From contig JAQGJU010000142.1 of NCBI GenBank assembly GCA_028290465.1, forward strand, positions 1 through 37,004: a stretch of DNA of 37,004 nucleotides, written 5' to 3'. Below the pieces are notes generated by a model. The model was not told the DNA's origin. It searched no databases and worked only from the letters and a program-made list of their open reading frames with translations. Position numbers and translations under genes: made by a program. The stretch comes from Xanthobacteraceae bacterium (lineage in GTDB: Bacteria > Pseudomonadota > Alphaproteobacteria > Rhizobiales > Xanthobacteraceae). How positions within the stretch are numbered: the stretch's first letter is position 1; each line of letters opens with the position of its first letter. Below, piece by piece: positions 1-7,957 of this stretch.

Positions 1-204
1 GACGTCGACGAGGCCGTGCTGCTGTCGGACCGCATCGTGATGATGACCAACGGCCCGTCGGCCCGGATCGGCGAAGTGCTGGACGTGCCGCTGCCGCGTC
101 CGCGCAAGCGGCTCGAACTCGCCGCCAACGCGACCTACCTGAAGTGCCGGCATCGCGTGCTCGAATTCCTGTACGAGCGCCACCGCTTCGTCGAGGCGGC
201 CTGA
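1..204 (+). CDS. Nitrate ABC transporter ATP-binding protein, C-terminal end (partial)
   Basis: This is the last 67 codons of a gene that begins upstream of the window; the reading frame is open from base 1 to the TGA at 202-204. The visible part starts with DVDEAVLLSDRI, the stretch just after the H-loop of NrtD/SsuB/TauB-type importer ATPases, followed by VMMTNGPSARIGEVLDVPLP, which is typical of the nitrate branch (NrtD/NasD). It would energise uptake of nitrate or nitrite at the inner membrane. The nitrite and nitrate reductase genes directly downstream on the same strand support this substrate. The Walker motifs lie outside the window, so substrate assignment rests on the tail and the context. 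A related sulfonate or cyanate importer ATPase is the alternative. Confidence 0.8.
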   Translation, partial: DVDEAVLLSDRIVMMTNGPSARIGEVLDVPLPRPRKRLELAANATYLKCRHRVLEFLYERHRFVEAA

Positions 205-231
205 TGCGCTTCGGCCCGCACCGCGCTTTCT

Positions 232-408
232 TCACCTCTCCCCGCGCGCGGGGAGAGGTCGCCTTGCGAGCGCCTCGCGCGAGCATGGCGGGTGAGGGGG
301 CGTTGCAGTCCGTACAAGCGGATCGGCCCCCTCACCCGGCTCGCACGCAGGCTTCGCGCGCTCGCCTGCGATGCTCGCCACCCTCTCCCCGTAAACGGGG
401 CGAGGGTC
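232..408. repeat. Intergenic palindromic repeat, copy 1
   Basis: A compound palindrome fills the gap between the transporter ATPase and the reductase. Its left hairpin has perfect 10-bp arms (ACCTCTCCCC at 234-243, GGGGAGAGGT at 250-259). Its right hairpin (381-406) pairs CCCTC and CCCCG with CGGGG and GAGGG. In between are GAGGGGGCG-like and CCCCCTCACCC blocks that pair with each other. The same arm sequence recurs at 5112-5134 and 5230-5252. The element ends 28 bases before the next start codon. No gene is seen here. Confidence 0.85.
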
Positions 409-436
409 AGACAGCCGCATGCGTGGAGTCCTCGAT

Positions 437-1651
437 ATGAGCGAGCCTCTCGTCGTCATCGGCAATGGCATGGCCGCGGCGCGTTTTGTCGAAGAACTCG
501 GCAAGCGCGCGCTCGGACGTTATGCCGTGGCCGTGGTCGGCGAGGAACCGCATCTGGCGTATAATCGCGTGCTGCTGTCGTCGGTGCTGGCGCGCGAGGT
601 GCCGGCCAGCGACATCCAATTAAAGCCGGCGCGCTGGTGGCGCGATCGCGGCGTGACCCTGCTGTACGGCAAGAAGGCCGTCGCGATCGATCCGGCGATC
701 CGCCGCGTGAAGCTGGCGAATGGCGCAACACTGCCCTACTCCAAACTGGTGCTGGCCACCGGATCGAATCCGATCCTGCTCAACGTGCCGGGCATGAACC
801 TGCCGGGCGTGCTGACGTTCCGCGATCTCGCCGATGTCGCAGCCATCGCGGCCGTCGGCCAGGGCAAGAAAGCCGTGGTGATCGGCGGCGGACTGCTCGG
901 ACTGGAAGCCGCCTACGGTCTCGCCAAGGCGGGCGCGAAAGTATCGGTCGTGCATCTGATGGACCGGCTGATGGAGCGTCAGCTCGATCTGCGCGCTGCC
1001 GCGCTGCTCAAGCGCGCCGTGGAAGCCAAGGGCGTGACGGTGCATCTCAATGGCGACACCGCCGGAATTTTCGGCTCCAAGCACGCCGAAGCCGTCGTCC
1101 TGAAGGATGGCCGCCGGATCGAAGCCGATATCGTCGTGGTCGCGGTCGGCATCCGGGCCAATGCGGCGCTGGCCCACGGTGCCGGCCTGGTGGTCGATCG
1201 CGGCATCGTGGTCGACGACCATCTACAGACCAGCCTCGCGGACATTCATGCGATCGGCGAATGCGCCGAGCATCGCCGGATCTGTTACGGCCTGGTCGAA
1301 CCGGCCTACGAACAGGCGCGCGTACTGGCGCGCCGGCTGTCCGGCGACGACAAGGCGGCCTATACCGGCAGCGTACTCGCCACCAATCTCAAGGTCTCGG
1401 GCGTCAACGTGTTTTCGGCCGGTGACTTTCTCGGCGCGCCGGGCACCGAGCAGGTCGTGCTGTCGGACCCCGGCCTCGACTCCTACAAGAAACTCGTCAT
1501 CGCCGATGGGCGCCTCGTGGGCGTCGTGCTGTATGGCGATACGGCCGATGGCCTCTGGTATCTCGACCTGATCCAATCCAACGCGAGCATCGACAAGATC
1601 CGCGACGAACTGGTGTTCGGCCGCGCCCTTGTCGAGCGCATCGCGGCGTGA
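437..1651 (+). CDS. FAD-dependent NAD(P)H oxidoreductase of nitrate assimilation (NasB/NirB N-terminal type)
   Basis: A 404-residue pyridine-nucleotide-disulfide-type flavoprotein. It has an N-terminal FAD-binding motif (VVIGNGMAAARF), a central NAD(P)H-binding motif (VVIGGGLLGLEAAYGL, near residue 150) and the second FAD motif IHAIGECAEH near residue 272. Sequence and size resemble the reductase part of NirB and the flavoproteins NasB/Flp, which pass electrons from NAD(P)H to assimilatory nitrate reductase. It lacks the siroheme domain and the BFD-like 2Fe-2S domain of full NirB; the latter is found at the end of the nitrate reductase at 5270, which makes that protein the likely electron acceptor. 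The start at 437 was chosen over an in-frame ATG at 419 because the glycine-rich motif should lie close to the N-terminus. The stop is 7 bases before nirA. Cytoplasmic. Confidence 0.85.
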   Translation: MSEPLVVIGNGMAAARFVEELGKRALGRYAVAVVGEEPHLAYNRVLLSSVLAREVPASDIQLKPARWWRDRGVTLLYGKKAVAIDPAIRRVKLANGATLPYSKLVLATGSNPILLNVPGMNLPGVLTFRDLADVAAIAAVGQGKKAVVIGGGLLGLEAAYGLAKAGAKVSVVHLMDRLMERQLDLRAAALLKRAVEAKGVTVHLNGDTAGIFGSKHAEAVVLKDGRRIEADIVVVAVGIRANAALAHGAGLVVDRGIVVDDHLQTSLADIHAIGECAEHRRICYGLVEPAYEQARVLARRLSGDDKAAYTGSVLATNLKVSGVNVFSAGDFLGAPGTEQVVLSDPGLDSYKKLVIADGRLVGVVLYGDTADGLWYLDLIQSNASIDKIRDELVFGRALVERIAA

Positions 1652-1658
1652 GGGCGCG

Positions 1659-3434
1659 ATGTCCGGCGATTTCTCACCCGATCAGAAACGCTACCTCGAA
1701 GGCTTCGTGTCCGGCCTGACAGCGGCGCGCGCCGCGCGCGGTACGCTGCCGACCGGCGGAGCCGCTGCCGCGAAAGGCGAACCGACCGGACCGGACGCCG
1801 ACCACATCAAGGCGCAGGACCGGACCATCGCGGCCGGCGGCAAGCTGTCCGACCAGGAAAAGTTCAAGCGCGAGGATCATCCGTTCGACGCTTATTCACG
1901 TCTCAAGGAACAGGCGCGGACCAACACGTTTCCGAAGCCGGCGGACAATTTCCGCTGGCGCTATTATGGCCTGTTTTACGTGGCGCCGGCTCAGAACTCG
2001 TATATGTGCCGGCTGCGCATTCCCAACGGCATTCTGAAATCCTGGCAGATGACCGGCGTTGCTGACCTCGCCGATCGCTGCGCCGGCGCCTACAGCCATG
2101 TGACGACGCGCGCCAATCTGCAGATCCGCGAGATCGAACCGAAGCATGCCATCGACATCATCGAGGGCATTCAGGATCTCGGCCTCGCGTCGCGTGGCTC
2201 CGGCGCCGACAATATCCGCAACGTCACCGGCACGCCGACCGCCGGCATCGACCCGCAAGAAATTCTGGATACGCGGCCTTATGCCCGCGAGTGGCATTTC
2301 CACATTCTGAACGAGCGGGCGATGTACGGCCTGCCGCGCAAGTTCAATGTCGGCTTCGACGGCGCCGGCCGCATTCCGGTGCTGGAAGAAACCAACGATA
2401 TCGGCTTCCAGGCCGTCGGGGTGAAAGAAGGCTTCGGCGTCGAGCCCGGCATCTATTTCCGGCTCGCGCTGGGCGGCATCACCGGTCACCGGGATTTTGC
2501 GCGCGACACCGGCGTGATCCTGAAGCCGGCCGACGCCACCAAGATCGCCGACGCCATCGTTCGGGTGTTCATTGACCATGGCGACCGCACCAACCGCAAC
2601 AAGTCGCGGCTGAAATACGTGCTCGACGCCTGGGGCTTCGACAAATTCCTGACCGCGGTCGAAGAGAAGCTCGGCAGCCAATTGACGCACGTGCCGGCCG
2701 AAGCCGTGCTGCCGCGTCCGGCGCCCGACCGCTCCGCCCATATTGGTGTGCATGCTCAAAAGCAGCCGGGCCTGAACTGGATCGGCGTGGTGTTTCCGGT
2801 CGGCCGCATGACGACCGACCAGATGCGCGGCCTCGCCCGCATCGCGGCCGATTTCGGCGACGGCGATATTCGCCTCACGGTCTGGCAGAACCTGCTGCTG
2901 TCCGGCATTCCGGACGACAAAGTCGCGCTGGCGCAGGCGACGATCGACGCGCTGGGCCTGACCACGCAGGCGACGCCGATCCGCGCCGGCCTCGTGTCGT
3001 GCACCGGCGCGACCGGCTGCCGCTTCGCCAATGCCCATACCAAGGAAGACGCCGAGAAGATCGCGCATTGGTGCGAAGCACGCGTCACGCTCGACGGCCC
3101 GGTGAACATTCACCTGACCGGCTGCCACCATACCTGCGCGCAGCACTACATCGGCGATATCGGCCTGATCGCCTGCAAGGTGCAGAAAACCGAAGAGGCC
3201 GATCCCGTGGAGGGCTACCACGTCTTGGTCGGCGGCGGCTACGGGCCGGACGCCGCCATCGCGCGCGACCTGTTCCAGAACGTGAAGGCCGAGGACGCCC
3301 CGGCAACCATCGAGCGCATGCTCAAAGGCTACCTGACGCACCGCGCCGGCACCGACGAGACCTTCCTGGCCTTCAGCCGGCGGCACGACATCGAAACCCT
3401 CAAGGAGATGTTCGAGCAGGAGGCGGATGCATGA
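1659..3434 (+). CDS. nirA: NirA-family siroheme/[4Fe-4S] nitrite reductase
   Basis: A 591-residue nitrite/sulfite reductase hemoprotein that should reduce nitrite to ammonium with six electrons in the cytoplasm. The duplicated ferredoxin-like and siroheme half-domains are recognisable. The cluster and siroheme ligands are intact: C448-x5-C454 (CTGATGC) and C489-x3-C493 (CHHTC). An N-terminal extension carries the motif FSPDQKRYLEGFVSGL (residues 5-20), which recurs in altered form in the next gene product. The start at 1659 was chosen because an earlier in-frame ATG at 1629 lies inside the upstream gene. The stop overlaps the next start (ATGA), indicating translational coupling to the CysJ-like reductase that probably feeds it electrons. 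Sulfite reductase activity is the alternative; nitrate reductase and siroheme synthase next door favour nitrite. Confidence 0.9.
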   Translation: MSGDFSPDQKRYLEGFVSGLTAARAARGTLPTGGAAAAKGEPTGPDADHIKAQDRTIAAGGKLSDQEKFKREDHPFDAYSRLKEQARTNTFPKPADNFRWRYYGLFYVAPAQNSYMCRLRIPNGILKSWQMTGVADLADRCAGAYSHVTTRANLQIREIEPKHAIDIIEGIQDLGLASRGSGADNIRNVTGTPTAGIDPQEILDTRPYAREWHFHILNERAMYGLPRKFNVGFDGAGRIPVLEETNDIGFQAVGVKEGFGVEPGIYFRLALGGITGHRDFARDTGVILKPADATKIADAIVRVFIDHGDRTNRNKSRLKYVLDAWGFDKFLTAVEEKLGSQLTHVPAEAVLPRPAPDRSAHIGVHAQKQPGLNWIGVVFPVGRMTTDQMRGLARIAADFGDGDIRLTVWQNLLLSGIPDDKVALAQATIDALGLTTQATPIRAGLVSCTGATGCRFANAHTKEDAEKIAHWCEARVTLDGPVNIHLTGCHHTCAQHYIGDIGLIACKVQKTEEADPVEGYHVLVGGGYGPDAAIARDLFQNVKAEDAPATIERMLKGYLTHRAGTDETFLAFSRRHDIETLKEMFEQEADA

Positions 3435-5068
3435 ATCAGCCGGTTTCGCCGCCCAAAATCGAGCTCATCACTGAATCGGCACCGTTCACCACGGAACAAC
3501 GGTCATGGCTCAACGGTTTCTTCGCGGGGCTCATCTCGCTCGACGGAGCAGGCGTCACCGCACTATCGCCGGAACAAAGCGCCGCCTTGATGCCCGGCGC
3601 TCCGGCACAATCCAACGGGCCGCTCGAAGACGGCGACGATGGGGAATCGCCTTGGCACGACCAAACCCTCCCGATGTCAGAGCGCATGGAGCTCGCCCAA
3701 GGTCGTCCGCTGCGGCGGCGGCTGATGGCGGCCATGGCACAACAGGATTGTGGCCAATGCGGATACAATTGCGAGGACTACTCGAACGCACTTTTTCTCC
3801 AAAACGAACCGCGTCTGAATCTCTGCGTACCCGGCGGCAAAGAGACCGCTCGGATGCTGAAGAGTCTGCACGCGGGGCTTGGCGCGTCGGAAACGGCGGC
3901 CATGCCGGCGACAGCGCCGACACCTGCGGATGCTACGGCTGCGCCGCCGCAAGAGCGCGGGCGTTCGCGCGATAATCCCACGGAGGCGATCTTCCTGTCG
4001 CGAGCCCGGCTGAACAAGCCGGGCTCGGAAAAAGAAACTTGGCACGTCGAATTCGATCTCACCGAATGCGACCTCGATTATGTGGTCGGCGATTCCTTCG
4101 GTGTATTTCCGACCAACGATCCCGAATTGGTCGCCGCGATCCTCAAGGCGCTCAATGCTCCGGCGGATTTCCTCATCGGCGAGCGAACGCTTGGCGATGT
4201 ACTAACTTACGATGTGTCGCTGGCGCCCGCGCCCGACATGCTATTCCAACTGTTTTCGTATATCACCGGCGGCGCGCGCCGGCTGAAGGCCAAGGCGCTG
4301 TCGTCCGGCGAAGATCCGGACGGCGACGCCGCGACCATGGACGTACTGGCGGCGCTGGAGAAGTTTTCCGGCGCAAGACCCGACCCCGAAGCCTTCATCG
4401 AGGCGCTCGATCCGCTGCAGCCTCGGCTCTACTCGATCTCGTCCTCGATCCAAGCCGACCCCGGCCGCATCTCGCTCACAGTAGACACCGTGCGCTACGC
4501 GGTCGCCAAGCGTGAGCGGCGCGGCGTCGCGTCGACGTTCCTCGGAAACCGCATCAAGGCAGGTGACCGGCTCAAGGTCTATGTACAGAAGGCCCATGGG
4601 TTCGGCCTGCCGGCGGATGCGAACGTGCCGGTCATCATGGTCGGGCCGGGCACCGGCATCGCGCCGTTCCGTGCCTTCCTGCACGATCGTATGGCCACCA
4701 AGGCTCCGGGCCGCAACTGGCTGTTCTTCGGCCATCAGCGCCGCGACCATGACTTCTTCTACGAAGACGAACTGAACGCGATGAAGACCCATGGCGTGCT
4801 GACGCGGCTGTCGCTGGCCTGGTCGCGCGATACGGGGGAAAAATTCTACGTACAGGACCGTATGCGCGAAACCGGCCCCGAACTGTGGGCGTGGCTCAAT
4901 GACGGAGCGCATCTCTACGTATGCGGCGACGCCAAGCGCATGGCCAAGGATGTCGAGCGCGCGCTGGTCGACATCGTCACGCAGTTCGGCAAACGAACCA
5001 CCGACGAGGCGATTTCCTTTGTGGCCGACCTGAAGAAAAAAGGCCGGTATCAGCAGGACGTGTATTGA
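3431..5068 (+). CDS. CysJ-like flavoprotein reductase with an Fe-S module instead of the flavodoxin domain
   Basis: A 545-residue protein of the family usually labelled sulfite reductase subunit alpha. In order it has: an N-terminal helix motif FTTEQRSWLNGFFAGL (19-34) like the start of CysJ; a cysteine motif C107-x2-C110-x3-C114-x17-C132 ending in PGG, resembling the RnfB-type 4Fe-4S domain (PF04060); a linker rich in Ala and Pro; a ferredoxin-NADP reductase-type FAD domain with RLYSISSS; and an NADPH domain with GPGTGIAPFRAFL, YVCGDAKRM and the CysJ-like end GRYQQDVY. The FMN/flavodoxin domain of true CysJ is absent. Known of the family: electrons flow from NADPH through FAD. Inferred: the Fe-S cluster replaces FMN as the carrier to NirA. 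The start overlaps the nirA stop by four bases. Confidence 0.85.
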   Translation: MNQPVSPPKIELITESAPFTTEQRSWLNGFFAGLISLDGAGVTALSPEQSAALMPGAPAQSNGPLEDGDDGESPWHDQTLPMSERMELAQGRPLRRRLMAAMAQQDCGQCGYNCEDYSNALFLQNEPRLNLCVPGGKETARMLKSLHAGLGASETAAMPATAPTPADATAAPPQERGRSRDNPTEAIFLSRARLNKPGSEKETWHVEFDLTECDLDYVVGDSFGVFPTNDPELVAAILKALNAPADFLIGERTLGDVLTYDVSLAPAPDMLFQLFSYITGGARRLKAKALSSGEDPDGDAATMDVLAALEKFSGARPDPEAFIEALDPLQPRLYSISSSIQADPGRISLTVDTVRYAVAKRERRGVASTFLGNRIKAGDRLKVYVQKAHGFGLPADANVPVIMVGPGTGIAPFRAFLHDRMATKAPGRNWLFFGHQRRDHDFFYEDELNAMKTHGVLTRLSLAWSRDTGEKFYVQDRMRETGPELWAWLNDGAHLYVCGDAKRMAKDVERALVDIVTQFGKRTTDEAISFVADLKKKGRYQQDVY

Positions 5069-5109
5069 GGTCATGACTACGGTCGCGAACCATACCCGCA
5101 CTCTTTCTT

Positions 5110-5254
5110 CCACCTCTCCCCTGTGGGGAGAGGTCGGCGAGCACTCTGGTGCGAGCCGGGTGAGGGGGAACTGCCGGCGCGTGTTCGCATCGCATATTCC
5201 CCCTCACCCGACCTCGCTTCGCTCGGTCGACCTCTCCCCAGAGGGGAGAGGTGA
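5110..5254. repeat. Intergenic palindromic repeat, copy 2
   Basis: This is the same family as 232-408, and it fills the gap between the reductase and the nitrate reductase gene. The left hairpin is ACCTCTCCCC (5112-5121) with GGGGAGAGGT (5125-5134). The right hairpin is ACCTCTCCCC (5230-5239) with GGGGAGAGGT (5243-5252). Both have perfect 10-bp arms and three-base loops, and inner GTGAGGGGGAA and TTCCCCCTCAC blocks also pair. It ends about 15 bases before the nitrate reductase start. The best Shine-Dalgarno-like GAGAGG sits inside the last hairpin arm, rather far from the start. Confidence 0.88.
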
Positions 5255-5269
5255 AAAAGTGGCCGCCCC

Positions 5270-7957
5270 ATGAACGCGCCGAGCCACCATCCCGCGGCGG
5301 TCCGCACCACCTGCCCGTATTGCGGTGTCGGCTGCGGCGTGCTGGCCAAGCCCGACGGGCGCGGCGGCGCGACCGTGAGCGGCGATCCGGCGCATCCGGC
5401 GAATTTCGGGCGGCTCTGCTCGAAGGGCTCGGCACTCGGCGAAACGCTGTCGCTCGAAGGCCGGCTGCTGCACCCGATGGTCCGCATGCCGGACAATGGG
5501 TTGGCGCGCATCTCGTGGGACAACGCACTCGACAAGGTCGCGAATGGCTTTCGGTCGATCATCGACCAGCATGGACCGGACTCCGTGGCGTTCTATCTGT
5601 CCGGCCAGTTGCTCACCGAGGATTATTACGTCGCCAACAAGCTGATGAAGGGCTTTGTCGGCACCGCCAATGTCGACACCAATTCGCGACTGTGTATGGC
5701 GTCATCGGTCGCCGGCCACCGTCGCGCGTTTGGCGCCGATACCGTGCCAGGCACCTATGAGGATCTCGACGAGGCGGATCTCCTCGTGCTGGTCGGCTCC
5801 AACGCGGCGTGGTGCCATCCGGTGCTGTATCAGCGCATGATCGCCAATAAGCGCGAGCGCGGCGCCAAGATCGTCGTGATTGATCCGCGCCGCACCATGA
5901 CGGCCGAGGATGCGGATCTGTTTCTGCCGGTGGCGCCCGGCACCGACACCGCGCTGTTCGCCGGTTTGCTGGTGCATCTCGCCGACACTTACGCGCTCGA
6001 TTACGGCTACATCGACAGCTACACCACCGATTTCGAGAACGCGCTGGCCCGCGCCCGCTCCATCGCGCCCGACATCACGACAACGGCCACCGCGACCGGG
6101 CTCGCGCCGCAAGATGTCGCGCGGTTCTTCCAACTGTTCGCCCGTACCGAAAAGACCGTCACGGCATTCTCGCAGGGCGTCAACCAGTCGGCGCAGGGTA
6201 CCGACAAAGTCGACGCGATCATCAATTGCCACCTCGCGACCGGCCGCATCGGCAAGCCCGGCACGGGTCCGTTCTCGCTGACCGGCCAGCCCAATGCGAT
6301 GGGGGGCCGCGAGGTCGGCGGCCTCGCCAATCAGCTCGCCGCCCATATGGGATTTACGCCGGCCGACATCGATCGGGTTGGCAGGTTTTGGCAGGCGCCG
6401 GCGATGTCGCAGACCGAGGGCCATAAAGCGGTCGCGATGTTCGACGCCATCGCGCATGGCGAAATCAAGGCGCTGTGGGTGATGGCGACCAATCCGGCGG
6501 TGTCGCTGCCGCGCGCCGGCTTTGTCCGCGATGCGCTATCGAAGCTCGAACTGTTTGTCGTGTCCGAGAACGTGCTGTCGAACGACACCGTGCAGGCCGG
6601 CGCGCATATTCTGCTGCCGGCCGCGGCGTGGGGCGAGAAGGACGGCACCGTCACCAATTCGGAGCGGCGCATCTCGCGCCAACGCCCGTTCCTGACACTG
6701 CCCGGCGAAGCCAAGCCCGACTGGTGGATGGTGGCCGAGGTCGCCAAGCGCCTCGGCTTCGGCGAGGCGTTCGCCTATCGCGGCGTCGCCGACGTGTTTC
6801 GCGAACATGCCGCGCTGTCGGCGTTCGAGAACAACGGCACGCGCGACTTCGACATCGGCGGCCTCGCTAACGTCTCGGGTCCGGAGTTCAATGCGCTCGA
6901 GCCGATCATGTGGCCGGTGCGTACCGAGGACTCCTCCACCGATACGCGGTTCTTTGCCAAAGGCGGCTTCTTCACCTCCGACCGCAAGGCGCGGTTCATC
7001 GCGCCCGAGAAGCCGGCGCCCCGCATGGCGGTCACCACCAACTTCCCGTTCCGGCTCAATACCGGCCGGGTGCGCGATCAGTGGCACACCATGACGCGCA
7101 CCGGCCTCAGCCCGCGTCTGGGCAGCCACAGCCCGGAGCCGTTCGTCGAGGTGCATCCCGACGACCTTACGAAAGCCAATCTGACCAATGGCGGCTTCGC
7201 CAGGATCACGACCCCGTATGGATCTTGCCTGCTTAAGGTGACCGCGAGCGCAGGCCAGCGGCCGGGCTCGCTGTTCGTGCCGATCCATTGGAGCGCGGAA
7301 ACTGCATCGTCGGCCCGCGTCGGCGAACTGGTCAATCCGCACACCGATCCGTTCTCCGGCCAGCCGGAAGTCAAGGCGACGCCGGCCGCGATCGTGGCGG
7401 TCGATTTCGCCTATCGCGGCTTTGCGCTCGGCCGCACCGCCATCCCACTGCCGCAGCCGACCTGGTGGGCGCGCGTCACCGTGACCGGCGGCACCGGCTA
7501 TCTGCTGGCCACCAATGACGCGCCGGAGCGCTGGCAGGAGCGCGCCCGCGCCCTGTTTCCCGATTGCGAACTCGCCGAATATATCGACGGGCCGCGCGGG
7601 CTGTATCGCATCGCCGCGTTCCGCGAGGGTCGCCTTGAAGGCTGTCTGTTTGTCGGCCCGGCCGCGCACGCGCCGCAATGGGACAGCGTCAAGGCGCTGT
7701 TCGAGATGGAAGCCATCGAGGACATGCAGCGCCGCATGTTGCTATCCGGCAAGCCGGCCGACGGCATCGCGGAAATCGGTCCGGTGATCTGCGCGTGCTT
7801 TGGCGTCGGCCTCAATACGATTCGCGAAGCGTTGGCGTCCGGCGCAGCGACCAATGTCGAGACCATCGGCCAAGCGCTGCGCGCCGGCACCAATTGCGGC
7901 TCCTGCCTGCCCGAACTCAAAAGGATCGTGCATGACCGCGTCCCGCAGCCCGTCTGA
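5270..7957 (+). CDS. nasA: Assimilatory nitrate reductase, molybdopterin catalytic subunit
   Basis: An 895-residue member of the DMSO reductase superfamily that reduces nitrate to nitrite. The N-terminal [4Fe-4S] site is C15-x2-C18-x3-C22-x27-C50, followed by GSALGETL. The bis-MGD-binding body follows, with motifs such as LVLVGSNAAWCHPV, VVIDPRRT, LTGQPNAMGGRE and VFVVSENVLSNDT-type segments. A C-terminal BFD-like [2Fe-2S] extension has C841-x-C843 and C876-x2-C879, as in Klebsiella NasA, and is the expected docking point for the NasB-like flavoprotein at 437. There is no Tat signal, so it is cytoplasmic and assimilatory (the nasC/narB/nasA class). The gene overlaps the siroheme synthase gene by 26 bases if the latter starts at 7932. 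Confidence 0.95.
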   Translation: MNAPSHHPAAVRTTCPYCGVGCGVLAKPDGRGGATVSGDPAHPANFGRLCSKGSALGETLSLEGRLLHPMVRMPDNGLARISWDNALDKVANGFRSIIDQHGPDSVAFYLSGQLLTEDYYVANKLMKGFVGTANVDTNSRLCMASSVAGHRRAFGADTVPGTYEDLDEADLLVLVGSNAAWCHPVLYQRMIANKRERGAKIVVIDPRRTMTAEDADLFLPVAPGTDTALFAGLLVHLADTYALDYGYIDSYTTDFENALARARSIAPDITTTATATGLAPQDVARFFQLFARTEKTVTAFSQGVNQSAQGTDKVDAIINCHLATGRIGKPGTGPFSLTGQPNAMGGREVGGLANQLAAHMGFTPADIDRVGRFWQAPAMSQTEGHKAVAMFDAIAHGEIKALWVMATNPAVSLPRAGFVRDALSKLELFVVSENVLSNDTVQAGAHILLPAAAWGEKDGTVTNSERRISRQRPFLTLPGEAKPDWWMVAEVAKRLGFGEAFAYRGVADVFREHAALSAFENNGTRDFDIGGLANVSGPEFNALEPIMWPVRTEDSSTDTRFFAKGGFFTSDRKARFIAPEKPAPRMAVTTNFPFRLNTGRVRDQWHTMTRTGLSPRLGSHSPEPFVEVHPDDLTKANLTNGGFARITTPYGSCLLKVTASAGQRPGSLFVPIHWSAETASSARVGELVNPHTDPFSGQPEVKATPAAIVAVDFAYRGFALGRTAIPLPQPTWWARVTVTGGTGYLLATNDAPERWQERARALFPDCELAEYIDGPRGLYRIAAFREGRLEGCLFVGPAAHAPQWDSVKALFEMEAIEDMQRRMLLSGKPADGIAEIGPVICACFGVGLNTIREALASGAATNVETIGQALRAGTNCGSCLPELKRIVHDRVPQPV

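Noticed and set aside
232-408. CRISPR array or riboswitch in the repeat-rich gaps
   Set aside because: The units are palindromes with paired arms and recur singly at distant gaps; there are no regularly spaced repeats with unique spacers.
1896-3386. A 496-codon minus-strand open frame
   Set aside because: It lies fully opposite nirA, whose cluster cysteines are intact; it shows no motif of its own.
2999-3430. Upstream extension of the CysJ-like reductase
   Set aside because: It overlaps nirA out of frame and is Arg-rich; the ATGA junction at 3431 gives the normal N-terminal motif.
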